A program made the translations under genes and the position numbers. The notes below the pieces were generated by a model. The model worked only from the letters and a program-made list of their open reading frames with translations. It was not told where the DNA came from and searched no databases. Shown here one piece after another: positions 1 through 8,706 of a stretch of DNA of 64,000 bases (positions are counted from its first letter, which is position 1; every line of letters begins with the position of its first letter). Source of the DNA: Herbaspirillum sp. RTI4 (GTDB taxonomy: Bacteria > Pseudomonadota > Gammaproteobacteria > Burkholderiales > Burkholderiaceae_D); NCBI RefSeq assembly GCF_034313965.1, contig NZ_JAVIWQ010000002.1, positions 1,984,001 to 2,048,000 of the forward strand, read 5' to 3'.

Positions 1-1488
1 ATCGAGCAAGATGCGGTGCTGTCGGATAGTCAGCTCAACGAATACGGCGCGTTGAGCGGACTATCGCTACGCGTTAAGCCGCGTCCCATCCTCGTGCCGG
101 TGGAGCGTGGATTGACGGCGCTGATTACGTATCGCGGTCATGGTGGCGCGCAGGGCGGTGCGTTCCGCTATGTGTCGGCGGTCGATGTGTTGAAGGGCCG
201 CGTGCCGAACGCTCTGCTCAATCAAAAAATCCTGCTGATCGGCACCACGGTGCCTGGCTTGTACGACTTACGCGCTACACCGGTCAGCCCGAATTATCCG
301 GGGGTGGAAATTCACGCCAACCTGATCGCGTCCATCCTCGATGGCGATTTCAAGCAGCGTCCCGAGTTTTCGCAGGGATTCGATTTGCTACAGGTGATTG
401 CCTTAGGTCTGGGATTGGGATTGCTGCTGCCGCTGCTCAGTCCTTTCTTTGCGATTCTGTTGTCGGTGGGCGCAGCGCTGGCGGTGGCGGGTTTGAATTT
501 CTGGCTGTATGAAGGCGCAGGTCTGGTAATGCCGATGGCCACCGCACTGCTGCTGATACTCGGCCTGTTCATTGGTAATCTGGGCTGGGGCTATCTGTTT
601 GAATACCGTAACCGCCGCGCCATCGTCAATTTGTTCGGTGAGTATGTGGCACCGGAACTGGTCGCGGAAATGGCGGCCAATCCCGCCAGCTACAGCATGG
701 AAGGTGAAAGCAGGGAACTGACCGTCATGTTTTCCGACGTGCGCGGCTTCACCACTATTTCCGAAGGGCTGGAACCGAACGAGCTGCGCGAATACATCAA
801 CGCCTATCTGACCGCGATGTCGGAGGATATTCGCGGCAATCGCGGAACGCTGGATAAGTACATCGGCGACGCCGTCATGGCGTTCTGGGGCGCGCCGGTG
901 GTCTTGCCGGATCACGCCGCGCGCGCGGTCGCGACTGCGCTCAAGATGCAGCAAAGTGTGATTGTGCTGAACCAGCAGTTCATTTTGCGCGGCTGGCCGC
1001 CGCTTAAAATCGGTATCGGACTCAATACCGGCATGATGCGCGTCGGCGACATGGGCTCCGCCATCCGTCGTGCTTATACGGTGATGGGCGATGCGGTGAA
1101 TTTGTCGTCCCGGCTGGAATCGATCACCAAGGTGTATGGCGTGGGCATTCTGGTGGGACAACTGACCATGGAAGCGGCACCGCAGTTTGCTTACCGCGAA
1201 CTCGACCGGGTGCGGGTGAAAGGCAAAAATGAACCGGTGCCGATTTTTGAGCCGCTGGGTCTGAGCGCCGGGCTGAATGAAGCGCAACGCACGCAACTGG
1301 ACCAATGGCAGCAGGCGCTGGCATTGCTGCGGGCTCAGCAATGGGAGGCGGCTGAGGCGCTGATTCTGCAATTGCAGGCCAGCGATGCGCATGGGCTTTA
1401 CACCTTGTATTTGCAGCGCATTGCGCATTTCCGGGCGAATCCATTGCCTCTGGACTGGGATGGCGTGACAACTTTCGATACTAAATAA
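1..1488 (+). CDS. CHASE2-domain adenylate cyclase, class III (5' end outside window)
   Basis: The frame is open from the first base, so the N-terminus lies upstream; about 495 residues are visible. The first ~115 look like the end of an extracytoplasmic CHASE2 sensor domain (a PNYPGVEIHANLI segment is typical). Three hydrophobic helices follow (about 125-200), then a class III nucleotidyl cyclase domain. Metal-binding Asp lie in FSDVRGF (about 246) and YIGDAVMAFWG (about 290), 44 apart as is usual. The transition-state Asn and Arg are in GDAVNLSSRLE (about 367 and 371). Lys (about 286) and Thr (about 360) occupy the adenine-specifying positions, pointing to class IIIb and ATP as substrate. 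It would sit in the inner membrane and make cAMP in response to a periplasmic signal. The gene precedes a TpsB/TpsA/FecR operon on the same strand. The cyclase call is firm; the signal is unknown. Confidence 0.93.
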   Translation: MEQDAVLSDSQLNEYGALSGLSLRVKPRPILVPVERGLTALITYRGHGGAQGGAFRYVSAVDVLKGRVPNALLNQKILLIGTTVPGLYDLRATPVSPNYPGVEIHANLIASILDGDFKQRPEFSQGFDLLQVIALGLGLGLLLPLLSPFFAILLSVGAALAVAGLNFWLYEGAGLVMPMATALLLILGLFIGNLGWGYLFEYRNRRAIVNLFGEYVAPELVAEMAANPASYSMEGESRELTVMFSDVRGFTTISEGLEPNELREYINAYLTAMSEDIRGNRGTLDKYIGDAVMAFWGAPVVLPDHAARAVATALKMQQSVIVLNQQFILRGWPPLKIGIGLNTGMMRVGDMGSAIRRAYTVMGDAVNLSSRLESITKVYGVGILVGQLTMEAAPQFAYRELDRVRVKGKNEPVPIFEPLGLSAGLNEAQRTQLDQWQQALALLRAQQWEAAEALILQLQASDAHGLYTLYLQRIAHFRANPLPLDWDGVTTFDTK

Positions 1489-1923
1489 GGACGGCGGCAG
1501 TCGTACTGCAAGCGTCTGCTCTTGGGCTGAGGCAAAGAGGCAGTTATTTCCTTGTCGATATTTCCCGATGCTACTCATGAGAAATGTTCCGTAAGAAACA
1601 CTCTGCATTGCAATTGGATTGACGGGCTAATTTCAGGGAGTTTTTTTTATTTAGCTAGCTTTCCTGTAATTTAGAGACATTTCCCTGATTTTATATGTAT
1701 TATTTTGCAACTAATCCGTATAATTTCGTTAGTACAATACGTGCTTATTTGAAATTTAATTTGTTAAATCTGGTAGATAGACTAGCCTGATGACGAGATT
1801 CACGCGCAGGCATGTTTCTGCGCTGCATAAGAAAAAAATAGAAACGATGGACATCTCACACATTCACAGTCGGACACCGATGTTAGCTTCGCTGTGACTC
1901 CGCTTCTCTGTGAAATCACCTCA
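1489..1923. other. AT-rich intergenic region, probable promoter region of the TPS operon
   Basis: This 435-bp gap separates the cyclase from the TpsB gene. It becomes strongly AT-rich from about 1640 to 1760, unlike the GC-rich genes around it. A TATAAT at 1719-1724 could be a -10 element, but no good -35 lies 16-18 bases upstream, so it is only a hint. No gene or clear hairpin is visible. Confidence 0.4.
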
Positions 1924-3570
1924 ATGAGGCGATTGCTTGTTACTGGAATCGCCGGACTGGTTTTTCTGGCGGCGACGCCGGCGATGGCAGCCTCCGACGA
2001 TCACTTCGACATCCTGCGTTTCCAGATCGACGGCAATACCCTGTTGCCCGACGAGCAAGTGCAGCGGTTGCTCGCGCCGCTTGTGGGCCGTGGCCGGGTA
2101 TATGGCGATGTGCAGAAAGCCCTGGAGGCATTGGAACTGGCGTATCGCCAGGCCGGATTCAGCACCGTGCAAGTCTATGTGCCGGAGCAGGAACTCACCG
2201 GCGGCGTGGTGCTGATCCATGTGACCGAAAGCAAAATCGGCACCGTCACCGTCACCGGCAATCAGTATTTCAGCGAAGCCAATATCCGCGCCAGCCTGCC
2301 ATTTCTGGCGGTCGGCACGATGCCCAACCTGCGCGAGATTTCTGAATCGATTCAATTGGCCAATGACAATCCGGCCAAGCAAGTTGCGGTCACGCTGGGC
2401 GCGGCCGATGAGGGCGACGATGCAAAAATCGACGCCAAAGTCGTTGTGACCGACAGCAACCCGCTGCGCATTTTCACTACGCTGGACAATACCGGCAGCC
2501 CCGCAACCGGGCAATGGCGTACCGGCATAGCCCTACAGCATTCCAATCTATTCAATAGCGATCAGGTCGGAACGCTGGCCTATACCCTTTCGCCCGATAG
2601 TCCCAAGGGCGTCAGCGTGGCCTTGTATTCGCTCGGCTATCGCATCCCGATTTACACCTTCGGCGACAGCCTCGATTTTGTGTACGGTAAATCCAGCGTC
2701 AATACACCAAGCTCTTCGCCTACGCTGGGCGGCTCCCTCGGCATCCTTGGCAAAGGCGATGTGCTGGGCGCGCGATGGAATCATTTCTTTGCGCGGCAGG
2801 GAGAGGGCAGCAGCAAACTGGTGACCAGTATCGATTACAAAAAAATTGATTCCCGCTGCGATATCAACGGCGTCGATCTGGCCTCGGTCGGATTGGCACC
2901 CGGCCCTTGTCTGCCCTATACAGTCCGGCCCATCGGCCTGACTTACATCGCCCAGAGTCAGGGCGTGAACGAAGCCAGCGATTACAGCATCGGCCTGTCG
3001 CGCAATATTCCTATCGGCACCACTCACGTCAATACCGACGGTACGGTCGACCGCTATTCCTTTTTAACGCCGGGCAACCGCCGCACCGTCGATGCCTTTA
3101 TGGTGTTGCGCGGCGGCGGTTCGTGGTTCAAGGGCCTGACTGGCGGCTGGCAAGCGCGGCTGGCGTTCAACGCGCAATACACCAATACCCCCCTGTTATC
3201 CGGCGAACAATTCGGCATGGCGGGAGCCAATTCGGTGCGCGGTTTTGGCGAACGCGCCGTTGCCGCCGACAGTGGAATGATCGTCAATGCCGAGTTCTAC
3301 ACACCCGAGCTGGCGGGAGAAAACAAGTTTCCCGGCAATCTGCGCTTTTTGACGTTTGTGGATGTGGGACGCGGCTACAACAACCATGTCGGCAGCAGCG
3401 GCGTGCCCGACCAGGTCACGGTTGCCAGCACGGGCGTGGGCATGCGGTTTGCCGTGGGACGCACTTTTAATCTGAAGTTGGATGTGGCGCGGGTCGCCAA
3501 TCCCGGCACTTCCGTCGCGGACAAGCGCGGCGACTGGACTGCGCATCTGAGCGCGATGTTGGGATTCTGA
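1924..3570 (+). CDS. TpsB-family outer-membrane transporter (ShlB/FhaC/HecB type)
   Basis: This is the Omp85-superfamily pore that exports a partner exoprotein across the outer membrane. From the ATG at 1924 the product is 548 residues and starts with a classical signal peptide (RRLLVTGIAGLVFLAA, ending near AMA). POTRA domains follow (about 30-190, with a TVTVTGNQYFSEANIRASL segment) and then a beta-barrel. VRGFGERAVAADSGM near residue 440 matches the conserved VRGF motif of this superfamily. A GTG at 1894 is in frame but would put ten extra residues before the signal peptide, so 1924 is preferred. The stop overlaps the start of the TpsA gene (TGATG), indicating translational coupling. Confidence 0.92.
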   Translation: MRRLLVTGIAGLVFLAATPAMAASDDHFDILRFQIDGNTLLPDEQVQRLLAPLVGRGRVYGDVQKALEALELAYRQAGFSTVQVYVPEQELTGGVVLIHVTESKIGTVTVTGNQYFSEANIRASLPFLAVGTMPNLREISESIQLANDNPAKQVAVTLGAADEGDDAKIDAKVVVTDSNPLRIFTTLDNTGSPATGQWRTGIALQHSNLFNSDQVGTLAYTLSPDSPKGVSVALYSLGYRIPIYTFGDSLDFVYGKSSVNTPSSSPTLGGSLGILGKGDVLGARWNHFFARQGEGSSKLVTSIDYKKIDSRCDINGVDLASVGLAPGPCLPYTVRPIGLTYIAQSQGVNEASDYSIGLSRNIPIGTTHVNTDGTVDRYSFLTPGNRRTVDAFMVLRGGGSWFKGLTGGWQARLAFNAQYTNTPLLSGEQFGMAGANSVRGFGERAVAADSGMIVNAEFYTPELAGENKFPGNLRFLTFVDVGRGYNNHVGSSGVPDQVTVASTGVGMRFAVGRTFNLKLDVARVANPGTSVADKRGDWTAHLSAMLGF

Positions 3571-6500
3571 TGTTGGCGAAGAGAGATCATGTGAGTGACG
3601 CAAATACTGGCCGCGACAAGCCAACAGCAGGCCGGACGATGGACCTTGTTCCGCCACCGATGACCGTGCGTGTTGTGCGTATTGTGCGTATTGGCGGTCG
3701 ACGGCTCACCTTGTCTTGGCGTCCGCGCAAGCGTGCCTCCACTTTGTTAGACGGTTTGCTGCGGCGATCATGGCGCATGCTGTTTGGCGCGGCGCTGCGT
3801 AAGACCACGATGGCTGTTGCCGTGTGCGCTGCCTGGAGTACGTCGGCTATGGCGGCCGCGCCGGCGCTGAATGCCTTGCCGGTGGTCAGTCAAATCGTGA
3901 GCGGTGTTTCCGGTGTGACGCAAAGCGGCAATGTGATGACCATCACGCAGGCGCAGCAAGCGGGCATCATCGATTTCAGTTCATTTAATGTCGGCGCCAG
4001 CGCGCTGCTCACTATTCGTCAGTCGAGCGCCGCATGGAGCTTGCTGGCGCGGGTAACCGGCACCGATCCTTCGCAGATCTACGGCCAGATTACCGCGCCG
4101 GGTTCGCTCACCCTGATCAATCCGAACGGCATCATGGTCGGTCCTTCCGGCCGCATCGACGTCGGCAGTTTTATCGCCAGTACACTCAATATGAGTAACG
4201 ATGATTTTCTGGCTGGCCGACTGACCTTTGCTGGTGGCGCTACGGTAGGGGCCGTGCAGAATCTCGGCACCATCAACACCGTGCAAGGCGGCAGCGTATA
4301 TCTGATCGGCTCCAGTGTGACGAATGGCGGTCTGATCAATGCCCCCGGCGGAGAAGTGATTCTGGCAGCGGGACAGACGGTGCAATTGGTCGACACCGGC
4401 ACGCCCGGCGTATCGGTCGCTATTACCGGCAGTGCGGGCAATGTCACCAACCTCGGTCAGATTACGGCCGAAGCGGGCCGCATCGGATTGGCGGCAGGAC
4501 TGGTCAATAACAGCGGCACACTCAATGCCAGCAGTCTGGTCAAGGAAGGCGGACGGATTTTCCTGCGCGCCTCTTCCACCCTCGCCACCAGCGCCACTTC
4601 CGATATCCGCGCCGATGGCGTGAGCGGCGGCAATGTTGTGTTGTATTCCGATGGCAGCGCCAATATCGACGGTACTGTGTCTGCGTTGGGCAGTGCCGGC
4701 GTCGGCGGCTATGTGGAGACTTCGGGCAAGCAATCGCTGTCGGTAGTCAACACGCCAAAGGTCGGCGCAGGCGGGCAGTGGTATATCGATCCCTATGATC
4801 TGACGATTGATGAAAACGGGACGCCCGCCGATACGACCGGCTCCAGCAATGCTATTTATTCTTCGGGCAGTCATTCCGTGATCAAGGCCAGCACCATCAT
4901 GGATCAGCTCAACGCCGGTACCAGCGTGACGGTGTCGACTGGTGAGGGTGGTGCGGATGGTGGCGGCAATATCAATATCAACAGCCCACTGCTTAAAAAT
5001 TCCAACGATTCGACATTCACACTGAATGCAAATAACAACATCATCGTCAACGCCGATGTGACGTGGAATGGCGGGACGCTGTCGATGAATCCGAACGGAG
5101 GAGGCATGGGGGGGAGCGTTACCCTCAATGCCAATGTACTGATGAACGGCGGCCAGCTGTCTATCTACAACAATGCGCAGCTCAATATTGGCGGCACCAG
5201 TGCCGGATCGCTGACGCTGGTAACCGGTTCTAATCTCTCCCTCTCGAATACCTTAAACATCAACTCCTTAGGTGTTCTGAACATGAGCGGCGGTCAGTTT
5301 AATGGCGGTGAGAGTATCAGCGGACTTAATAACGACGGAGTATTGAATCTGAATGCGGGCGACCTGAGCCTGGCCGACGGTACTAATACGGGGGGCGCGT
5401 TTAATGTTGCGAGTGGCTCGACGCTGAGTTTTACCGGGTATACGAATTTTAACGGCACCACCAACTTTGGCGGGCAGGGCAATGTCGGCTGGGCCGATTC
5501 TATTCGCATCAACGGCGGGCTGACGATGGCGGCGAACGGACCGGCGTTGAAGATACACGACGCCGATCTGTCGGTTGATAGTGGCTCACTGGTGACGAAT
5601 GGCGTAACGACAATCGATGGGGCGGTGACGTTAGACGCAGGGTCAATCTGGAACAACGGCGGGCAAATGACGGTGCAGGCTGTCGGTTCTCTGGCCGCCT
5701 TGGGTACTGACTCAGTCTTAACCAATCAGTTGGGCGCATCCCTGACGATACTTTCCTCGAATACGACCAATTGGACAACAGTGGGCTGGCAAAATCTGGT
5801 CAACAACGGTACGCTGACCAAACAAGGCAGTGGTTCGGTATTCGTCCCGCTGAAAAATACGGCGACCGGTGTCGTTAATATTCAAGGCGGTACGCTGGGG
5901 GCAGACTTCAGTAGTTTCACTCCCAATCAGGGACGCATTATTCTTTCTGATGGCGCGACACTGGAGAGTGATGGTACTTATTTGTATAACGGTGCCACCG
6001 GTATCATCAGCGGTAGCGGCACTATCTCTCTGAGCGACATTCTGATTAATAATGGTCTTATCGCGCCGGGCGACGCTACGACGACAGGGACTATCTTGTT
6101 GACCGGTGGCGGCGGCTATACGCAAAACTCGACTGGTGTGCTGAAGATCAAGATGGCCGGTACTGCAAACGGCCAGTACGATGTGCTCAGCGTCGACAAG
6201 GACATCCATCTCGACGGTACGCTCAATCTTCAACTCATCAACGGCTACCGGCCGGTTTCTGGGGATAGGGCGAGCTTCCTGGTCCTGCCGGAAGGGGGCA
6301 GCGTTTCTGGCACCTTCGCCACGGTGACGCCGGCATCCATCACGTTGGGGGACGGGACAGTGGCAGTGCCTCAGGTGGGTTACGCGCAAAGCGCGGGTGA
6401 AGCCGCGCGCGTGACCATACTTGGCCCTAGCTCCGACTATTTTACTAACGCTTCGGGAGACATGAATTGGGCCAATCCTGAGAATTGGTCTGCGGCCTTG

Positions 6501-7910
6501 CCCGGCGCATCTTCCAACGTGTATATCAACGCCGGTTACAGCGTGACGCATGCTTCGGGCGACGACATTGTCAGCAGCCTGCTGATTGCCTATGCCAATT
6601 CGCTGCGGGTCTCGGGCGGATCTCTGACGGTGCTAAATAGAACCACACTCAACGGTGGCTTGACTGTTTCCGGCAGCGGGGCGCTGGCGCTGGTGGGAGC
6701 TTTGTCCGGTACGGGCACGCTATCGGTTGAAGGGGGAACGGCCACGCTGGGTCAGGTGACGAGTGCGGCAAATGGCGGGACGCTGACGATGAATCTTTCC
6801 GGCGGCACACTAGCGCTCACCGATGACGCCAAATTCGGCTGGCTCAATGTTCTCGGTGGCACGCTGAGCAGCGCGGCAGGGGCCAATCTCAATGTGTCGG
6901 AAGGTTTTACGCAGAGCGGCGGCAATCTCGTTTTGCTCGGCGATACGGCCTTGTCGCAGAACACCGGTGATTTGAATGTGGGCAATGTCGTTGCCGGCAA
7001 TCTGGTGCTGGAAGCGGTTGACGGGGCGATTGCCCAAAACGCCGGCACTTCCCTGTACGTCAAAAAGCAGTTGATCGCCTCGGCAGTCGATGGGATTACA
7101 TTGGGCAATAGCGGCAATCGCATTGCCGCATTCGCTGCCGATAACAGCGGCAGTGGCGATATCGTCTTTCTCAATAGCCGCGATCTGAGCGACAGCGCGC
7201 TGGCCGCCGTCACCTTGAACGGAATTACCAATGCCGGCGGCAATATCAGCATTAACAATACCGGTGCCACGGTCACTGCGCCGATCTCCGCTGCTTTCCT
7301 GAGCGATCTGGCTCCGTCGAATCCTGATCCCCTGGCTACTTTGGGTATCGATACCAGCGGCGCTATCAGCGCGCCAGCGGGAACGGTGTCGATTGAGGCG
7401 CATAGCCCGCTGACCATTGGCAGCGGCGGCGTGAGCGCGCAGGGTAATGTGGGTCTAGTCGCCGGCAGCTCTGCGGCGAACAACGACAATCTGACCGTCA
7501 ACGGCCCGATCGCCACCAAAACGGGGATCGTTAATCTGTTTGCCGGGACCGGCATTTTTATCAACGCCAAAATCCTCGGCACTCTGGTGGCTAACCGCAC
7601 GCCGCTGTACGGGAACGGCGCTTCGTCAGGGGTAACGGCCCCGGTTGCCTCTTCCAGCAACATCATTACCTTGACCGCAGATACCACCAGCCAGCTCAAT
7701 CGCAGCGTGGACAAGACGCAGGCGACAGTCAATGTTGCCGCAATTGTTGGCAGCTCCGATACCAGCAGCCAGACTACGCTAGCCAGCACGCAGACGGTGG
7801 GCGGTGAAAGCGGCAGTTTCGGTGGCGACGATAGCGTCAAAGAGAGCAGTACTACGCCGGGCAGCACCAAGTCTGCCTCTGCCAAAAAACCACTTCCGGT
7901 GTGCAATTGA
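3570..7910 (+). CDS. TpsA exoprotein, filamentous haemagglutinin-like adhesin
   Basis: A 1446-residue secreted protein partnered with the upstream TpsB. If translation starts at 3570 the leader is unusually long: about 95 residues, Arg-rich, then a hydrophobic stretch and an AMAAA cleavage site. Internal Met codons at 3777 and 3810 would give shorter leaders. The mature start carries the TPS/haemagglutination domain (about 100-340), with ITQAQQAGIIDFSSFNVG and LINPNGIMVGPSGRIDVGSF, the features TpsB recognises. The remainder is long, Gly/Asn/Ser/Thr-rich and repetitive, as in a right-handed beta-helix; a MNWANPENWSAALPG segment near 965 marks a different module. The C-terminus is polar (Ser/Thr/Lys). 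Only about three cysteines occur, which fits a secreted beta-helix. No toxin domain is recognisable. Its stop overlaps the FecR-protein start as TGATG. Confidence 0.9.
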   Translation: MLAKRDHVSDANTGRDKPTAGRTMDLVPPPMTVRVVRIVRIGGRRLTLSWRPRKRASTLLDGLLRRSWRMLFGAALRKTTMAVAVCAAWSTSAMAAAPALNALPVVSQIVSGVSGVTQSGNVMTITQAQQAGIIDFSSFNVGASALLTIRQSSAAWSLLARVTGTDPSQIYGQITAPGSLTLINPNGIMVGPSGRIDVGSFIASTLNMSNDDFLAGRLTFAGGATVGAVQNLGTINTVQGGSVYLIGSSVTNGGLINAPGGEVILAAGQTVQLVDTGTPGVSVAITGSAGNVTNLGQITAEAGRIGLAAGLVNNSGTLNASSLVKEGGRIFLRASSTLATSATSDIRADGVSGGNVVLYSDGSANIDGTVSALGSAGVGGYVETSGKQSLSVVNTPKVGAGGQWYIDPYDLTIDENGTPADTTGSSNAIYSSGSHSVIKASTIMDQLNAGTSVTVSTGEGGADGGGNININSPLLKNSNDSTFTLNANNNIIVNADVTWNGGTLSMNPNGGGMGGSVTLNANVLMNGGQLSIYNNAQLNIGGTSAGSLTLVTGSNLSLSNTLNINSLGVLNMSGGQFNGGESISGLNNDGVLNLNAGDLSLADGTNTGGAFNVASGSTLSFTGYTNFNGTTNFGGQGNVGWADSIRINGGLTMAANGPALKIHDADLSVDSGSLVTNGVTTIDGAVTLDAGSIWNNGGQMTVQAVGSLAALGTDSVLTNQLGASLTILSSNTTNWTTVGWQNLVNNGTLTKQGSGSVFVPLKNTATGVVNIQGGTLGADFSSFTPNQGRIILSDGATLESDGTYLYNGATGIISGSGTISLSDILINNGLIAPGDATTTGTILLTGGGGYTQNSTGVLKIKMAGTANGQYDVLSVDKDIHLDGTLNLQLINGYRPVSGDRASFLVLPEGGSVSGTFATVTPASITLGDGTVAVPQVGYAQSAGEAARVTILGPSSDYFTNASGDMNWANPENWSAALPGASSNVYINAGYSVTHASGDDIVSSLLIAYANSLRVSGGSLTVLNRTTLNGGLTVSGSGALALVGALSGTGTLSVEGGTATLGQVTSAANGGTLTMNLSGGTLALTDDAKFGWLNVLGGTLSSAAGANLNVSEGFTQSGGNLVLLGDTALSQNTGDLNVGNVVAGNLVLEAVDGAIAQNAGTSLYVKKQLIASAVDGITLGNSGNRIAAFAADNSGSGDIVFLNSRDLSDSALAAVTLNGITNAGGNISINNTGATVTAPISAAFLSDLAPSNPDPLATLGIDTSGAISAPAGTVSIEAHSPLTIGSGGVSAQGNVGLVAGSSAANNDNLTVNGPIATKTGIVNLFAGTGIFINAKILGTLVANRTPLYGNGASSGVTAPVASSSNIITLTADTTSQLNRSVDKTQATVNVAAIVGSSDTSSQTTLASTQTVGGESGSFGGDDSVKESSTTPGSTKSASAKKPLPVCN

Positions 7911-8629
7911 TGATGCGTAAATTCCTCCTCACAATGCTGGCCTCGCTGGCGCTTTTAATGACGCATGCCGCATGGGCGCAAGTCGGTACGGTGACGCACT
8001 TATCCGGCATGTTGACTGCCCGTCATGCTGATGGCACTACCACGGTGCTGGCGGTGAAGTCCTCGATATTGCAGGGCGATACCCTGATTACGCAGAGCGA
8101 TACCTATACCCGCGTCAAATTTGTCGATAGCGCCGAAGTGGTGCTGCGGCCGGGGACGCAAATGGAAGTGTCCAGTTATTTGTATAACGAGGCGCAGCCG
8201 GAAAAAAGCAATGTGGTGCTGAGCTTGCTCAAAGGCGGTTTGCGCGCGGTTACCGGTTTGATCGGCAAGGCCAATCACGATGCGGTGAATTTCAATACGC
8301 CAACGGCCACTATCGGCATTCGCGGCACGCATTTCGGTGCGCTGTTTTGTCAGGCCGATTGCGGCGGCGTGGTTGCCGCCGATGGCAAAGCGCCGCCGGA
8401 TGGTTTGCACATTGATGTGGTGCAGGGAGCCATCCTTGTCAAAAATAATGGGGGGGAGCAAGTGTTCGCAGCGGGGCAGTTTGGTTATGTGGCCAATCCG
8501 AGTGCGCCGCCGGTGATCGTACCCCCATCGCAAGGGGTGCAGGTGACGATGCCTTTGTCGATCAGCCGTAATGCGCCGACGGTGCAAACGGCCGCCGCAT
8601 CCAAGGGCGACGGATGCCTGGTGCAGTAA
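7910..8629 (+). CDS. FecR-domain periplasmic protein
   Basis: About 239 residues with an N-terminal signal peptide (MMRKFLLTMLASLALL, ending AWA) and a FecR domain (about 25-150). LVKGGLRAVTG-like and TATIGIRGTHF motifs are typical of FecR proteins in adhesin and CHASE2-cyclase neighbourhoods, as opposed to iron-citrate FecR anti-sigma factors, which have a cytoplasmic N-terminal domain that this protein lacks. No sigma factor gene is adjacent. ATG at 7910 overlaps the TpsA stop, so it is translationally coupled; an in-frame GTG at 7901 is a less likely start. A periplasmic scaffold or ligand-binding role for the TPS system or the cyclase sensor is an inference from context. Confidence 0.85.
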   Translation: MMRKFLLTMLASLALLMTHAAWAQVGTVTHLSGMLTARHADGTTTVLAVKSSILQGDTLITQSDTYTRVKFVDSAEVVLRPGTQMEVSSYLYNEAQPEKSNVVLSLLKGGLRAVTGLIGKANHDAVNFNTPTATIGIRGTHFGALFCQADCGGVVAADGKAPPDGLHIDVVQGAILVKNNGGEQVFAAGQFGYVANPSAPPVIVPPSQGVQVTMPLSISRNAPTVQTAAASKGDGCLVQ

Positions 8630-8679
8630 TTTGATCTGCTGTGCGTCGGGCATGATGCTGTGATGGGCGAATTTTAAGC

Positions 8680-8706
8680 GGGGGAGTAAAAGCCCCGGCC
8701 TTTTTT
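8680..8706 (+). terminator. Weak candidate intrinsic terminator after the FecR gene
   Basis: GGGG and CCCC arms (8681-8684 and 8693-8696) with an 8-base loop are followed by GGCC and six T. The stem is short, and it lies between convergent genes. Confidence 0.3.

Noticed and set aside
403..1608. Long antisense open frame opposite the cyclase gene
   Set aside because: Arg/His/Gln-rich composition with no motif; a GC-rich codon shadow of the real gene.
7910..8629. FecR as an iron-citrate anti-sigma factor
   Set aside because: It has a signal peptide in place of the cytoplasmic anti-sigma domain, and no sigma factor or TonB receptor gene is adjacent.
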